From contig NZ_LQBD01000035.1 of the NCBI RefSeq assembly GCF_046630315.1, positions 62,001 through 126,000 of the forward strand: a stretch of 64,000 nt of DNA, written 5' to 3'. This document shows, in pieces, positions 44,081 to 52,908 of this stretch. Origin of the DNA: Brucella anthropi_A (GTDB lineage: Bacteria; Pseudomonadota; Alphaproteobacteria; Rhizobiales; Rhizobiaceae). Position 1 is the stretch's first letter, and each line of letters begins with the position of its first letter. The notes under the pieces are model-generated. The model saw only the letters and a list, made by a program, of their open reading frames with translations. It made no database searches and was not told the origin of the DNA. The position numbers and the translations under genes were made by a program.

Positions 44081-45226
44081 TCAGGCTGTCAGCACCAGAC
44101 CGGCATCGGTATCGAATGAAACCCAGACACGCTCATCATAGGTGAGCGGGTTTTCGGTCTTGCGCACGGCATTGAGGCTTGCGGCCTTGATGGTGCGGCC
44201 ATTGTCGAGCCGCACATGGAACACCGTCATGTCGCCGAAATAGGCGATATCCCAAAGCTCGCCTTCCACCGCATTGACGGCGGCCTCATCCGGTTTCTCG
44301 CGCGAGATGCGGGTCTTTTCCGGGCGCACCGCAAACCAGACCTTCTGGCCGGGATTGAGCTGTTCGCGGGTTTCGGTGTGGATGTGGAAGCCGAATTTCT
44401 CGGTGGCGATCTCCGCCTCGCCATTGGCGGCCTTCACCACCTCGCCCTCGATGATATTCACATTGCCGATGAAATCGGCCACGAATTTGGAGCGCGGCGC
44501 TTCATAGACTTCCGCAGGCGTCGCCACCTGCATGATGCGGCCCTTGTCCATGACCGCGATGCGGTCGGCCATGGTCATGGCCTCTTCCTGATCATGGGTG
44601 ACGACCATGAAGGTCATGCCGAGCTTGACCTGCAAATCCATCAGTTCAAACTGGGTTTCCTCGCGCAGCTTCTTGTCGAGCGCGCCGAGCGGCTCATCCA
44701 GCAACAGCACCTTGGGGCGCTTGGCGACGGAACGGGCCAGCGCCACGCGCTGGCGCTGGCCGCCGGAAAGCTGGTGCGGCTTGCGCTTGCCATATTGCTC
44801 CAGCTTCACGAGCTTCAGCATTTCGGCGACGCGGGCATCGATCTCCGATTTCGCCATGCCGTCCTGCTTGAGGCCGAAGGCGATGTTCTTCTCCACCGTC
44901 ATATGCGGAAACAGCGCGTAGGACTGGAACATCATGTTGACGGGGCGCTTATAGGGCGGAATGCCGCGCATATCCTGACCGTCAAGCATGATGCGGCCCG
45001 ACGTCGGCTCCTCGAAGCCCGCCAGCATACGCATCAGCGTGGTCTTGCCGCAGCCCGACGCCCCCAGGAGTGCAAAGAATTCCCGATTGAAAACATTGAC
45101 CGAGAGATTGTCCACGGCGGTGAAATCGCCGAAAATCTTCGTCACATTCTCGAAAGAAATGAAGGGCTTGGCCGCCGGATCGTTCCAAGGCGCAAACTTG
45201 CGGCGAAAACTGCCAAAAGATTCCAT
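44081..45226 (-). CDS. potG: Putrescine ABC transporter ATPase (PotG-like)
   Basis: This 381-residue ATPase has Walker A GASGCGKTT, signature LSGGQRQRVALARSVAKRP, Walker B VLLLDEPLGALDKKL and a C-terminal TOBE regulatory region (RPEKTRISREKPDE). The long N-terminal extension before ENVTKIFGDFTAVDN is normal for PotG. It follows potF after 119 bp that include a hairpin, and precedes potH by 15 bp. It powers putrescine uptake with PotHI. Confidence 0.93.
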   Translation of the reverse strand: MESFGSFRRKFAPWNDPAAKPFISFENVTKIFGDFTAVDNLSVNVFNREFFALLGASGCGKTTLMRMLAGFEEPTSGRIMLDGQDMRGIPPYKRPVNMMFQSYALFPHMTVEKNIAFGLKQDGMAKSEIDARVAEMLKLVKLEQYGKRKPHQLSGGQRQRVALARSVAKRPKVLLLDEPLGALDKKLREETQFELMDLQVKLGMTFMVVTHDQEEAMTMADRIAVMDKGRIMQVATPAEVYEAPRSKFVADFIGNVNIIEGEVVKAANGEAEIATEKFGFHIHTETREQLNPGQKVWFAVRPEKTRISREKPDEAAVNAVEGELWDIAYFGDMTVFHVRLDNGRTIKAASLNAVRKTENPLTYDERVWVSFDTDAGLVLTA

Positions 45227-45282
45227 TCCGTTCCCCTATAAGCCTGCCGGAATCTGCTTGAATATGCTGTCACAAGATAGAA

Positions 45283-45311
45283 AGCGGCTCCCTGATGAAC
45301 AGTGAGCCGCT
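45283..45311 (-). terminator. Hairpin between potF and potG
   Basis: AGCGGCTC and GAGCCGCT form an 8-bp stem with a 13-base loop; on the minus strand TTTC follows. It lies 34 bp after the potF stop and may reduce read-through so that the binding protein is made in excess. Confidence 0.6.
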
Positions 45312-45345
45312 CTTCACGATTTCACTGGGCCTACCCCAGCGGGCG

Positions 45346-46449
45346 TTATTGACCCGTGACGATCTTGGTCCAGGCGCGCGTGACCACGCGCTGGGTCTTG
45401 GTGTCGTATGGCGTCGGCACGAACAGCTTCTTCATCACCTCTTCGGAGGGGTAGATTTCAGGATCGTCAAGGATTTCCTTGTCGATGAACGCCTGCGAGG
45501 CCTTGTTGCCATTGGCATAGAACACATAGTTCGACGCCTTTGCCGCCACTTCCGGACGCATCATGTAATTCATGAATTCCAGCGCTTCCGGCACATGCTT
45601 GGCGTCTGCCGGGATCGCCATCTGGTCGAACCAGATCAGCGCGCCTTCCTTCGGGATCGAATAGCCGATTTCCACGCCCTGCTTGGCCTTTTCGGCGCGG
45701 TCGCGGGCCTGGAAAATATCGCCGGAATAGCCGACAGCCATGCAGATATCGCCATTGGCCAGCGCATTGATATATTCTGACGAGTGGAACTTGCGGATGT
45801 TCGGGCGGATGTTGAGATAGAGATCCTGCGCCTTCTGCAAATCGTCGGGCGACGGGGAATTCGGGTCGAGACCCAGATAGTTCAGCGCCGGGCGCAGCAT
45901 TTCGCTCGCGGAATCAAGCAGGTAAATGCCGCAATCTTTCAGCTTCGCCGATTTTTCGGGGTCGAAAAGCACGTCCCAGGAGTCGATCGTGTCGGTGCCG
46001 AGCGCTTCCTTGATCTTGGCCTTGTTATAGCCGATGCCGGTCGTGCCCCACATATAGTTGACGGAATATTCGTTGCCCGGATCGTAGGTTGCCGCACGGG
46101 TGGAGATTTCATCCCACATATTCTTGAGGTTCGGCAGCTTGTCCTTGTCGAGCTTCAGGAACACGCCCGCCGGAATCTGACGGCCAAGGAATTCGCCCGA
46201 CGGCACCACGAGATCATAGCCGCTGCCGCCAGCCAGAAGCTTGGTTTCCAGAATTTCGTTGGAGTCATAGACGTCGTAGACGACCTTGATCCCGGTCTCC
46301 TTGGTGAAGTCCTTGAGGATGGAATCGTCGATATAATCCGACCAGTTGTAGATATTGACCACCCGCTCCTGCGCGCCTGCGGAAAATGTGGCAGCCGCTA
46401 CAAAACCCGTCGCAACGGTCGTTGCCAGAAGGAAGGATTTGATCCCCAT
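45346..46449 (-). CDS. potF: Putrescine-binding periplasmic protein (PotF-like)
   Basis: The start is ATG 46449 (MGIKSFLLATTVATG), six bases behind GGAG; an adjacent ATG three bases upstream is nearly equal. The 367-residue product has a signal peptide ending SAGAQ and then RVVNIYNWSDYIDDSILKDFTKETGIKV, the PotF/PotD start. Polyamine-pocket residues such as the Trp/Tyr of NWSDYI, the SEFLGRQ-like segment SGEFLGRQ and the EGALIWFDQMAIP motif are present. It is the first gene of potFGHI and binds putrescine in the periplasm. puuA and puuB lie about 5-7 kb away, consistent with putrescine catabolism. Confidence 0.92.
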   Translation of the reverse strand: MGIKSFLLATTVATGFVAAATFSAGAQERVVNIYNWSDYIDDSILKDFTKETGIKVVYDVYDSNEILETKLLAGGSGYDLVVPSGEFLGRQIPAGVFLKLDKDKLPNLKNMWDEISTRAATYDPGNEYSVNYMWGTTGIGYNKAKIKEALGTDTIDSWDVLFDPEKSAKLKDCGIYLLDSASEMLRPALNYLGLDPNSPSPDDLQKAQDLYLNIRPNIRKFHSSEYINALANGDICMAVGYSGDIFQARDRAEKAKQGVEIGYSIPKEGALIWFDQMAIPADAKHVPEALEFMNYMMRPEVAAKASNYVFYANGNKASQAFIDKEILDDPEIYPSEEVMKKLFVPTPYDTKTQRVVTRAWTKIVTGQ

Positions 46450-46651
46450 CATTTGCTCCAATCTGCACGATAAATTCCAGTGCAGGCTCAAGGTGGATAT
46501 AATGTTTCTTTATCGCACTTTTTTAGATTGCACAGCGTTCGTCAACAGGCTCATGACGGGACGAACATAAAAATTGCATCACAGGCTCCACCCGCCCCAT
46601 CCGTCTCTCCGCCCGAGGCGCCCGCCAAGGGGGCCACCAAAAGGCCCACCA

Positions 46652-46795
46652 AGGGGCGATGAGATTTTGGTTGTGCTGAGCCGAAAATGGTGGGGTTTGA
46701 GAACCGGAGCGGAGCGTACTTTTGGGTAGGTGAGCCGCGGCAAGCGCAAAACCGTGCCATTTGCAGGCCAACACAACCGAAATATCGCGCCCCTA
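46652..46795. mobile_element. MITE-like palindromic element
   Basis: The 144-bp segment has imperfect terminal inverted repeats of about 40 bp. Both ends begin AGGGGCG, then a GAT-ATTT segment, then GGTTGTG, and further inside AAATGG. The interior contains GAACCGGAGCGGAGCGTAC. It has no coding capacity. It lies in the gap between potF and the ScfR-like regulator, and its right end supplies the TAG stop of that regulator. No target-site duplication was clearly seen. Brucella carries short palindromic repeats (Bru-RS) of about 105 bp; whether this is one of them cannot be settled here. Confidence 0.55.
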
Positions 46796-48205
46796 CTGGA
46801 AGTCGAAGGCGGAAAGCCCCGCCACCATCTCGTCCAGACCAAGTGGGCGCGTCAGCGGCGGTTCGGCGCGGGTGATGCAGCCCTGCCGTTCGCACAGGCG
46901 ACAGGCGGGGCCGGTTTCCGTATTGCCCGCCTTTGAAAGCGAGGCGCCATAGACGGTTTCAACGCCCGCCTCCAGCGCGCAGCCAAGCAGCAGCGCCGTG
47001 CGGCGCGGACGCTCGCTGAACGCGCCCTGCGGCCCTTCAAGCGTGCGGGCAATGGTCAGAAAAGCGGAACCGTCCGGCAATTCCACCGGCTCGACCAGCA
47101 CCTGGCCGGCTTGCGCGAAGGCCGCATAGACGGGCAGTTTCGGGCATTGCCCGCCAAAGCGGGCCGGAAAACCTTCCGCGCCAGCCACGCGCAGCCGGTT
47201 GCCCGCATGATCGATTTCCATCACGAAAAAGGGCAGCCCGCTTGATCCCTGCCGCTGCAAGGTGGTGAGCCGATTTGCCGCCTGCTGGAACGAAACCCCG
47301 AAGCGCGTGCGCAGCACATCGACATCGTAACGCGCCCGCACGGCGGCATCGCGAAACTGGCGATACGGCATCATCAAGGCCTGCGCGGCATAGCGCGCCA
47401 GCTCGAACCGGGCGATGCGCCTCGCCTCGCCCGACGACAGTTTCAGCCCTTCCGTTTCCGCGCCGATCATCACCTGCATGCGGATCAACGCCGCTTCCAT
47501 GGCGATTTCCTGCAACTGATCGAAAGGCGACAGACGCTCGGAAATGAAAAGCCGCTGCGAATGCCGGTCATACCGCCTGCGCCAGTTCGGCATGGTGGCG
47601 ACAGGCAGCGCGCGAACCGTGATGCCGTGTTCGCGACGCAGCCAGTCCTTCAACGCGCTCGACAAATCGCCATCCGGCCTGAGCAGGGCGTAAAAGCTTT
47701 CCGCCTCTTCCTCGATGCGCGGATAATGGTTGGCGCGCCGCGCCATGACATCGCGCACCTCATCCAGCGGCAGGCGGGTGGCGGCAAGCTGCGCGTCGCT
47801 GCCCTCATGCGAAAGCAATTTTGACAGATCGGACAGGCGCTGCTGCTGCTCGCGATAGGCACGGTAAAGCTTCATGATGCCGACGGCTGCATTGGGCGCG
47901 GCCTCGCCGATTTCCACCAGCTCCTGATCGCCGGGCAATTCGCCGGTCAGAAGCGGATCGGAAAACACTTCCTTCAGCCCCGTGATCGTGGAGCCGCTTT
48001 CGGCCTGCAAGCTGTCGAGATCGAGCTTGTAGACGCTCGCAAGCTTCAGCAGAAGCTGCACCGTGAGCGGCCTCTGGTTGCGCTCGATCAGATTGAGATA
48101 GGACGGCGAAATGCCGAGCGCTTCGGCCATCGCCGTCTGGGTCAGGGCGCGTTCGTTGCGAATGCGCCGGATGCGCGGCCCTGCAAAAATCTTGCGCTCG
48201 CTCAA
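46793..48205 (-). CDS. ScfR/RamB-type XRE family regulator
   Basis: The 470-residue protein starts with TTG at 48205 behind GGGTGAGG. It has an N-terminal Cro/XRE helix-turn-helix (RIRRIRNERALTQTAMAEALGISPSYLNLIERNQRPLT), a central IrrE/DUF955-like domain (VTVRALPVATMPNWRRRYDRHSQRLFISERL), and a C-terminal DUF2083 domain with Cys residues (GPACRLCERQGC) that may bind a metal. Relatives regulate acetate and short-chain fatty acid genes: RamB controls glyoxylate-cycle genes in Corynebacterium. It is divergent from isocitrate lyase, so it probably controls aceA. The TAG stop lies in the end of a palindromic element. Confidence 0.87.
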   Translation of the reverse strand: MSERKIFAGPRIRRIRNERALTQTAMAEALGISPSYLNLIERNQRPLTVQLLLKLASVYKLDLDSLQAESGSTITGLKEVFSDPLLTGELPGDQELVEIGEAAPNAAVGIMKLYRAYREQQQRLSDLSKLLSHEGSDAQLAATRLPLDEVRDVMARRANHYPRIEEEAESFYALLRPDGDLSSALKDWLRREHGITVRALPVATMPNWRRRYDRHSQRLFISERLSPFDQLQEIAMEAALIRMQVMIGAETEGLKLSSGEARRIARFELARYAAQALMMPYRQFRDAAVRARYDVDVLRTRFGVSFQQAANRLTTLQRQGSSGLPFFVMEIDHAGNRLRVAGAEGFPARFGGQCPKLPVYAAFAQAGQVLVEPVELPDGSAFLTIARTLEGPQGAFSERPRRTALLLGCALEAGVETVYGASLSKAGNTETGPACRLCERQGCITRAEPPLTRPLGLDEMVAGLSAFDFQ

Positions 48206-48233
48206 AGCCTCACCCTCCCCCGCGACCTTTCAT

Positions 48234-48385
48234 ATTTACAACTCGTGACAAGATATCGCCAAAACAGCCTTTTGACAAGATTTACAAATTTACAGCCCGC
48301 CGCAGTCAATATCCCGACAGCATTACCTCAATTTTATGCCGGAAATTACGCTTTTTCTGGCGCATCCGGCCAGCCGATTGTAAAT
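48234..48385. promoter_or_regulatory. Repeated ATTTACA motifs between regulator and aceA
   Basis: ATTTACAA occurs at 48234-48241 and 48280-48287, ATTTACAG follows at 48288-48295, and the inverted TTGTAAAT is at 48378-48385. They lie in the 248-bp divergent region between the ScfR/RamB-type regulator and aceA and are plausible sites for that regulator. This is inferred from repetition and position. Confidence 0.45.
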
Positions 48386-48453
48386 CTGGTCACAGAAAGA
48401 ACGCCGACCGAGCGGTCTTCAAAAACCGGATACCACCACGAGGAGACACCGAA

Positions 48454-49743
<1,290 letters not shown>

Positions 49744-49776
49744 CAGCCGGACCACCAAACCAGGAGGAACAGTTCC

Positions 49777-50013
49777 ATGAATTCGCCAGCACGCGTCAAG
49801 GAAAGAGCAGAAGAACAATCTTCGAGCATGAACACGGATCAGCAGACCATCATCCGTATGCTCGCCAACGATCTGCATCGCCTCAACTATACCGTCATGA
49901 AGGCGGTCGAGGCAGGCGTTTCGGTGGAACTGGTCCGCTCCGCCCGTCATCATGGCGGCGACGGCAACTGGGGCGATCTTTTGATCCCGGTCATCGTCAC
50001 CCACGAAAAATGA
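49777..50013 (+). CDS. Small protein of unknown function downstream of aceA
   Basis: This 78-residue protein lies 33 bp after aceA, behind CAGGAGGAAC, so it is probably cotranscribed with it. It is soluble: a polar N-terminus, a helical centre (TIIRMLANDLHRLNYTVMKAVEAG) and a C-terminal segment with VELVRSARHHGGDGNWGDLLIPVIV. The family was not recognised. The strong ribosome site and operon position support it as real. A role with isocitrate lyase is only suggested by position. Confidence 0.7.
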   Translation: MNSPARVKERAEEQSSSMNTDQQTIIRMLANDLHRLNYTVMKAVEAGVSVELVRSARHHGGDGNWGDLLIPVIVTHEK

Positions 50014-50162
50014 CGATGCTCTCAACAATCGCCGTCGCCGCCATGTTCATGCACCTTGCTTTTGGCAGCGACAGAATGTCCAAACCGGCGATTGTTCGCA
50101 AAATTCGATGAAACGGGGTTGATCTGCCTCTCGCTTTATGTTCGGATTTCCTCAACTGACCT

Positions 50163-50194
50163 CCCCGGCTGGCGCTGCCAGTCGGGGTTTTTTT
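50163..50194 (+). terminator. Terminator of the aceA operon
   Basis: CCCCGGCTGGC and GCCAGTCGGGG form an 11-bp stem (one G-T pair) with a 3-base loop and then seven T residues. The surrounding gap 50014-50385 holds no other gene; a second weak hairpin with GGTGC/GCACC arms lies at 50196-50216. Confidence 0.92.
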
Positions 50195-50385
50195 CAGGTG
50201 CGGACATGAAGCACCTGTAGACCCTGCTTCGCGCGAAGACTGCCACCGCGCGACATTGATCGAAAATTCACTCAATCCTGTCAGAACCTGCTTCGTGCAT
50301 CAGCACAGCATACCCGCCGGGCAACTGTGCCTCCGGGTGCTTATGAAAACATCCCCTTGCGGGGGCAAGGAACACAGGAACTTTC

Positions 50386-50802
50386 ATGTCAGTGCAATCG
50401 CTCATCGACAATATCGCCACAAGGATCAACATCGACCCGCAGCTTGCGGAAAAGCTTGCCGGTTCGGTATTTTCCGTATTGCAGCACAGCGCGCCGGAGA
50501 TCGGCAGCAAGATTTTCGCGCTCCTGCCGGATGCGCTGCAACTGGCAAACGCCCATGACGTGCTTGCCAACAACGCCGGCGGCATCATGGGCGCGCTATC
50601 CGGCCTGATGGACAATGTAGCGGGCGAAAAGATGAGCGCGCTTCTGAAAGCCGCCGCCACGCTTCGCGCCAGCGGCCTGTCGAGCGAACAGATCACCGAG
50701 GCGGGCGGACAGGTCATCACTTACGTGCGCGACCACGACCCGCAGCTGATCGACCAGCTGGTGACGAACGTGCCCGCGCTGAAGGGCCATTTCGGCCTCT
50801 GA
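50386..50802 (+). CDS. Hypothetical helical protein
   Basis: The 138-residue product starts behind CAGGAACTTTC. It is soluble and mainly helical, with IDNIATRINIDPQLAEKLAGSVFSVLQ, then a Gly/Ala-rich middle (NNAGGIMGALSGLMDNVAGEKMSALLKA) and a final LIDQLVTNVPALKGHFGL. The pattern is like DUF2267/DUF2780-type small helical proteins, but no firm family can be stated. It stands alone between a terminator and a perfect inverted repeat. Expression seems likely from the ribosome site; function unknown. Confidence 0.65.
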   Translation: MSVQSLIDNIATRINIDPQLAEKLAGSVFSVLQHSAPEIGSKIFALLPDALQLANAHDVLANNAGGIMGALSGLMDNVAGEKMSALLKAAATLRASGLSSEQITEAGGQVITYVRDHDPQLIDQLVTNVPALKGHFGL

Positions 50803-50816
50803 CACGCCGTCTTCAA

Positions 50817-50847
50817 TTGTGTGCGCTTTGCGCAATGGCGCACACAA
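50817..50847. repeat. Perfect inverted repeat before puuA
   Basis: TTGTGTGCGC and GCGCACACAA, 10 bp each with an 11-base spacer, lie between the hypothetical gene and the glutamine synthetase-like gene. There is no T run on the plus strand. It may be an mRNA end structure or an operator for the putrescine genes. Confidence 0.45.
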
Positions 50848-50923
50848 AAGCTTGGCCAACCCATTTGTCATTAAGGGCCGGCACAGCTATCATGCTGCTA
50901 TCGAAATCATTTTCTGGTGATGG

Positions 50924-52354
50924 ATGTCTGCTGATACGACGGAAAAGAAGGTTGCGCGTGCGCCGCGTCGCCGTACGCCTGCCTATGTCAAATCTCTTCG
51001 CGGGGTGAAAAACTGGAAACAGGCGACCGAATGGCTTGCCTGGCGCGACATCGAAGACATCGAATGCATCACCCCCGATCAGGCGGGGGTTGCCCGCGGC
51101 AAGATGATGCCGTCGAAGAAATTCACCTCCAATACCTCGCTGGCATTGCCTTCCGCCGTTTTCATGACGACGATTTCCGGGGCTTACCCGGAGGACGGCT
51201 ACGGCTTCCATTATCCGGAAGATGACGGCGACCTCAAGCTGGTGCCGGACCTCTCGACGCTTTCGGCGGTGCCGTGGGAATCCGATCCGACCGCGCAGGT
51301 CATCTGCGACCTCGTCTATCAGGACGGGCGCGCGGTGGAGTTCACCCCGCGCAATGTGCTGCGCAATGTGGTTGCCGCCTACAACAAGCGCGGTCTAAAG
51401 CCGGTCGTGGCGCCGGAAATCGAATTCTATCTGGTGCGCAAGAACCCCGACCCCGATTATCCGCTGACACCGCCCGTCGGCCGGTCGGGCCGGGCCATTG
51501 GCGGCGGTCAGGGCTATTCGATTGCCGGTGTCAACGAATTCGACGAACTGATCGACGACATCTATCACTTCTCCGAAGGTCAGGGGCTGGAGATCGACAC
51601 GCTGATCCACGAGGAAGGCGCGGGCCAGCTTGAAATCAACCTGCGCCATGGCGACCCGGTGGAACTTGCCGATCAGGTTTTCATGTTCAAGCGCACGATC
51701 CGCGAGGCGGCGCTGAAACACGATATGTACGCCACCTTCATGGCCAAGCCCATTCAGGGCCAGCCGGGATCGGCGATGCATATCCACCAGTCTATCGTCG
51801 ACAAGAAGACCGGGCGCAACATCTTCACCAATGAGGATGGCAGCGAAAGCGAAGCCTTCCGCAATTTCATCGGCGGCATGCAGCGCCATGTGCCGAATGC
51901 GCTTGTCATGTTCGCGCCCTATGTGAACTCCTACCGCCGTTTGACGCCGGATGCTTCCGCGCCTGTCAACGTCAAATGGGGCTATGACAACCGCACGACT
52001 GCCTTCCGCGTGCCGCGTTCGGACCCCAATGGGCGCCGCGTGGAGAACCGCATCCCCTCCTCCGATGCCAACCCCTATCTTGCCCTTGCTGCCTCGCTTG
52101 CCTGCGGCCTGATCGGCCTCGTGAACAAGATTGAAGCTGAACAGCCTGCGACCACCAGCGTCAACACCAAGGAAATCGAGCTGCCCCGCGGCCTGATCGA
52201 CGCGGTGGAGCTTTTCGAGCAGGACACCGAACTGCGCAACCTGTTCGGCAGTTCCTTCATGACCACCTATGCCGCCATCAAACGCGCCGAATTCGAAACC
52301 TTCATGGAAGTCATCAGCCCGTGGGAACGCGAGTTTTTGTTGTTGAATGTTTAA
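50924..52354 (+). CDS. puuA: Glutamine synthetase family protein, probable gamma-glutamylputrescine synthetase
   Basis: This 476-residue enzyme of the glutamine synthetase fold is close in length to PuuA (472). It shows VAPEIEFYLVRKNPD near residue 165, EGAGQLEINLRHGDPVE near 230, FMAKPIQGQPGSAMHIHQS near 270 (metal/ammonia site with H-x-H), NSYRRLTPDASAPVNVKWGYDNRTTAFRVP near 330, and ENRIPSSDANPYLALAA near 365. It lacks a clear adenylylation Tyr loop. PuuA joins glutamate to putrescine using ATP. The puuB-like oxidase gene lies downstream, separated only by the S23 cassette. Other gamma-glutamyl-polyamine or amine ligases are possible. Confidence 0.82.
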   Translation: MSADTTEKKVARAPRRRTPAYVKSLRGVKNWKQATEWLAWRDIEDIECITPDQAGVARGKMMPSKKFTSNTSLALPSAVFMTTISGAYPEDGYGFHYPEDDGDLKLVPDLSTLSAVPWESDPTAQVICDLVYQDGRAVEFTPRNVLRNVVAAYNKRGLKPVVAPEIEFYLVRKNPDPDYPLTPPVGRSGRAIGGGQGYSIAGVNEFDELIDDIYHFSEGQGLEIDTLIHEEGAGQLEINLRHGDPVELADQVFMFKRTIREAALKHDMYATFMAKPIQGQPGSAMHIHQSIVDKKTGRNIFTNEDGSESEAFRNFIGGMQRHVPNALVMFAPYVNSYRRLTPDASAPVNVKWGYDNRTTAFRVPRSDPNGRRVENRIPSSDANPYLALAASLACGLIGLVNKIEAEQPATTSVNTKEIELPRGLIDAVELFEQDTELRNLFGSSFMTTYAAIKRAEFETFMEVISPWEREFLLLNV

Positions 52355-52456
52355 GGGAGTAAGGGAGTAAGGGAGTAAGGGAGTAAGGGAGTAAGGGAGT
52401 AAGGGAGTAAGGGAGTAAGGGAGTAAGGGAGTAAGGGAGTAAGGGAGTAAGGGAGT
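52353..52456. repeat. Tandem octamer array, 13 perfect copies of AAGGGAGT
   Basis: Thirteen uninterrupted copies of the 8-bp unit run from the stop codon of puuA to 24 bp before the S23 gene. It is likely a variable-number tandem repeat. Brucella typing schemes use octamer loci of similar kind. Related but diverged units in opposite orientation lie on the other side of the S23 gene. Confidence 0.95.
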
Positions 52457-52479
52457 AAAAAATATGCGGGGGCATAGTT

Positions 52480-52842
52480 GTGTCAATCAAATCCTATCGC
52501 GATATTCTTGTTTGGCAGCAAGCAATGGAACTCGTGACTGCCATTTATAAATCGACGGAAGCCTGGCCCAAAGAGGAACTCTATGGCCTGACAAGCCAGG
52601 TCCGCCGAGCGGCGGTGTCGATCCCCGCCAATATCGCGGAAGGATATGGCCGCGATACGCGCGGTGCATATCAGCAATTTCTCCGTATTGCCCAAGGCTC
52701 CTTGAAAGAAATGGAAACCCACTTGCTCATCGCCGAAAGGTTGGGTTTCATCAGAAACGAGAAAATGGAACCCATAATGGCCATGAGCGCAAGTGTCGGA
52801 AAACTGCTACGGCTTCTTATCCGCAAACTATCGGAAACCTGA
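52480..52842 (+). CDS. Four-helix-bundle protein (S23 / 23S rRNA-intervening-sequence family)
   Basis: The 120-residue protein starts with GTG at 52480 (MSIKSYRDILVWQQAMELV). It carries the family signature WPKEELYGLTSQVRRAAVSIPANIAEGYGRDT near residue 30 and the C-terminal FLRIAQGSLKEMETHLLIAERLGFI. Members are small pentameric helical bundles; some are encoded in 23S rRNA intervening sequences, and a relative (Avd) assists diversity-generating retroelements. No reverse transcriptase is nearby. The gene sits in a cassette between puuA and puuB, bounded by inverted octamer arrays, and the ribosome site is weak. Function of free-standing members is unknown. Confidence 0.88.
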   Translation: MSIKSYRDILVWQQAMELVTAIYKSTEAWPKEELYGLTSQVRRAAVSIPANIAEGYGRDTRGAYQQFLRIAQGSLKEMETHLLIAERLGFIRNEKMEPIMAMSASVGKLLRLLIRKLSET

Positions 52843-52843
52843 C

Positions 52844-52883
52844 CTACTCCCTTATTCCCTTATTCCCCTACTCCCTTACTCCC
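52844..52883. repeat. Degenerate octamer array, five copies of YTAYTCCC
   Basis: Units CTACTCCC, TTATTCCC, TTATTCCC, CTACTCCC, TTACTCCC start two bases after the S23 stop. TTACTCCC is exactly the complement of the unit in the array at 52353-52456, so the two arrays are inverted relative to each other. Confidence 0.85.
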
Positions 52884-52908
52884 CTAATTTCCTAACACGG
52901 AATCGCCA

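Noticed and set aside
46551..46895. Open frames over the MITE-like element
   Set aside because: They arise from the palindromic repeat and the end of the regulator gene; none has a start signal.
51395..52486. Minus-strand frame through puuA and the octamer array
   Set aside because: Its start is a translated repeat (LLPYSLTP) and the rest is the reverse of puuA.
52480..52842. S23 gene as part of a diversity-generating retroelement
   Set aside because: No reverse transcriptase, template repeat or variable-repeat target gene is visible nearby.
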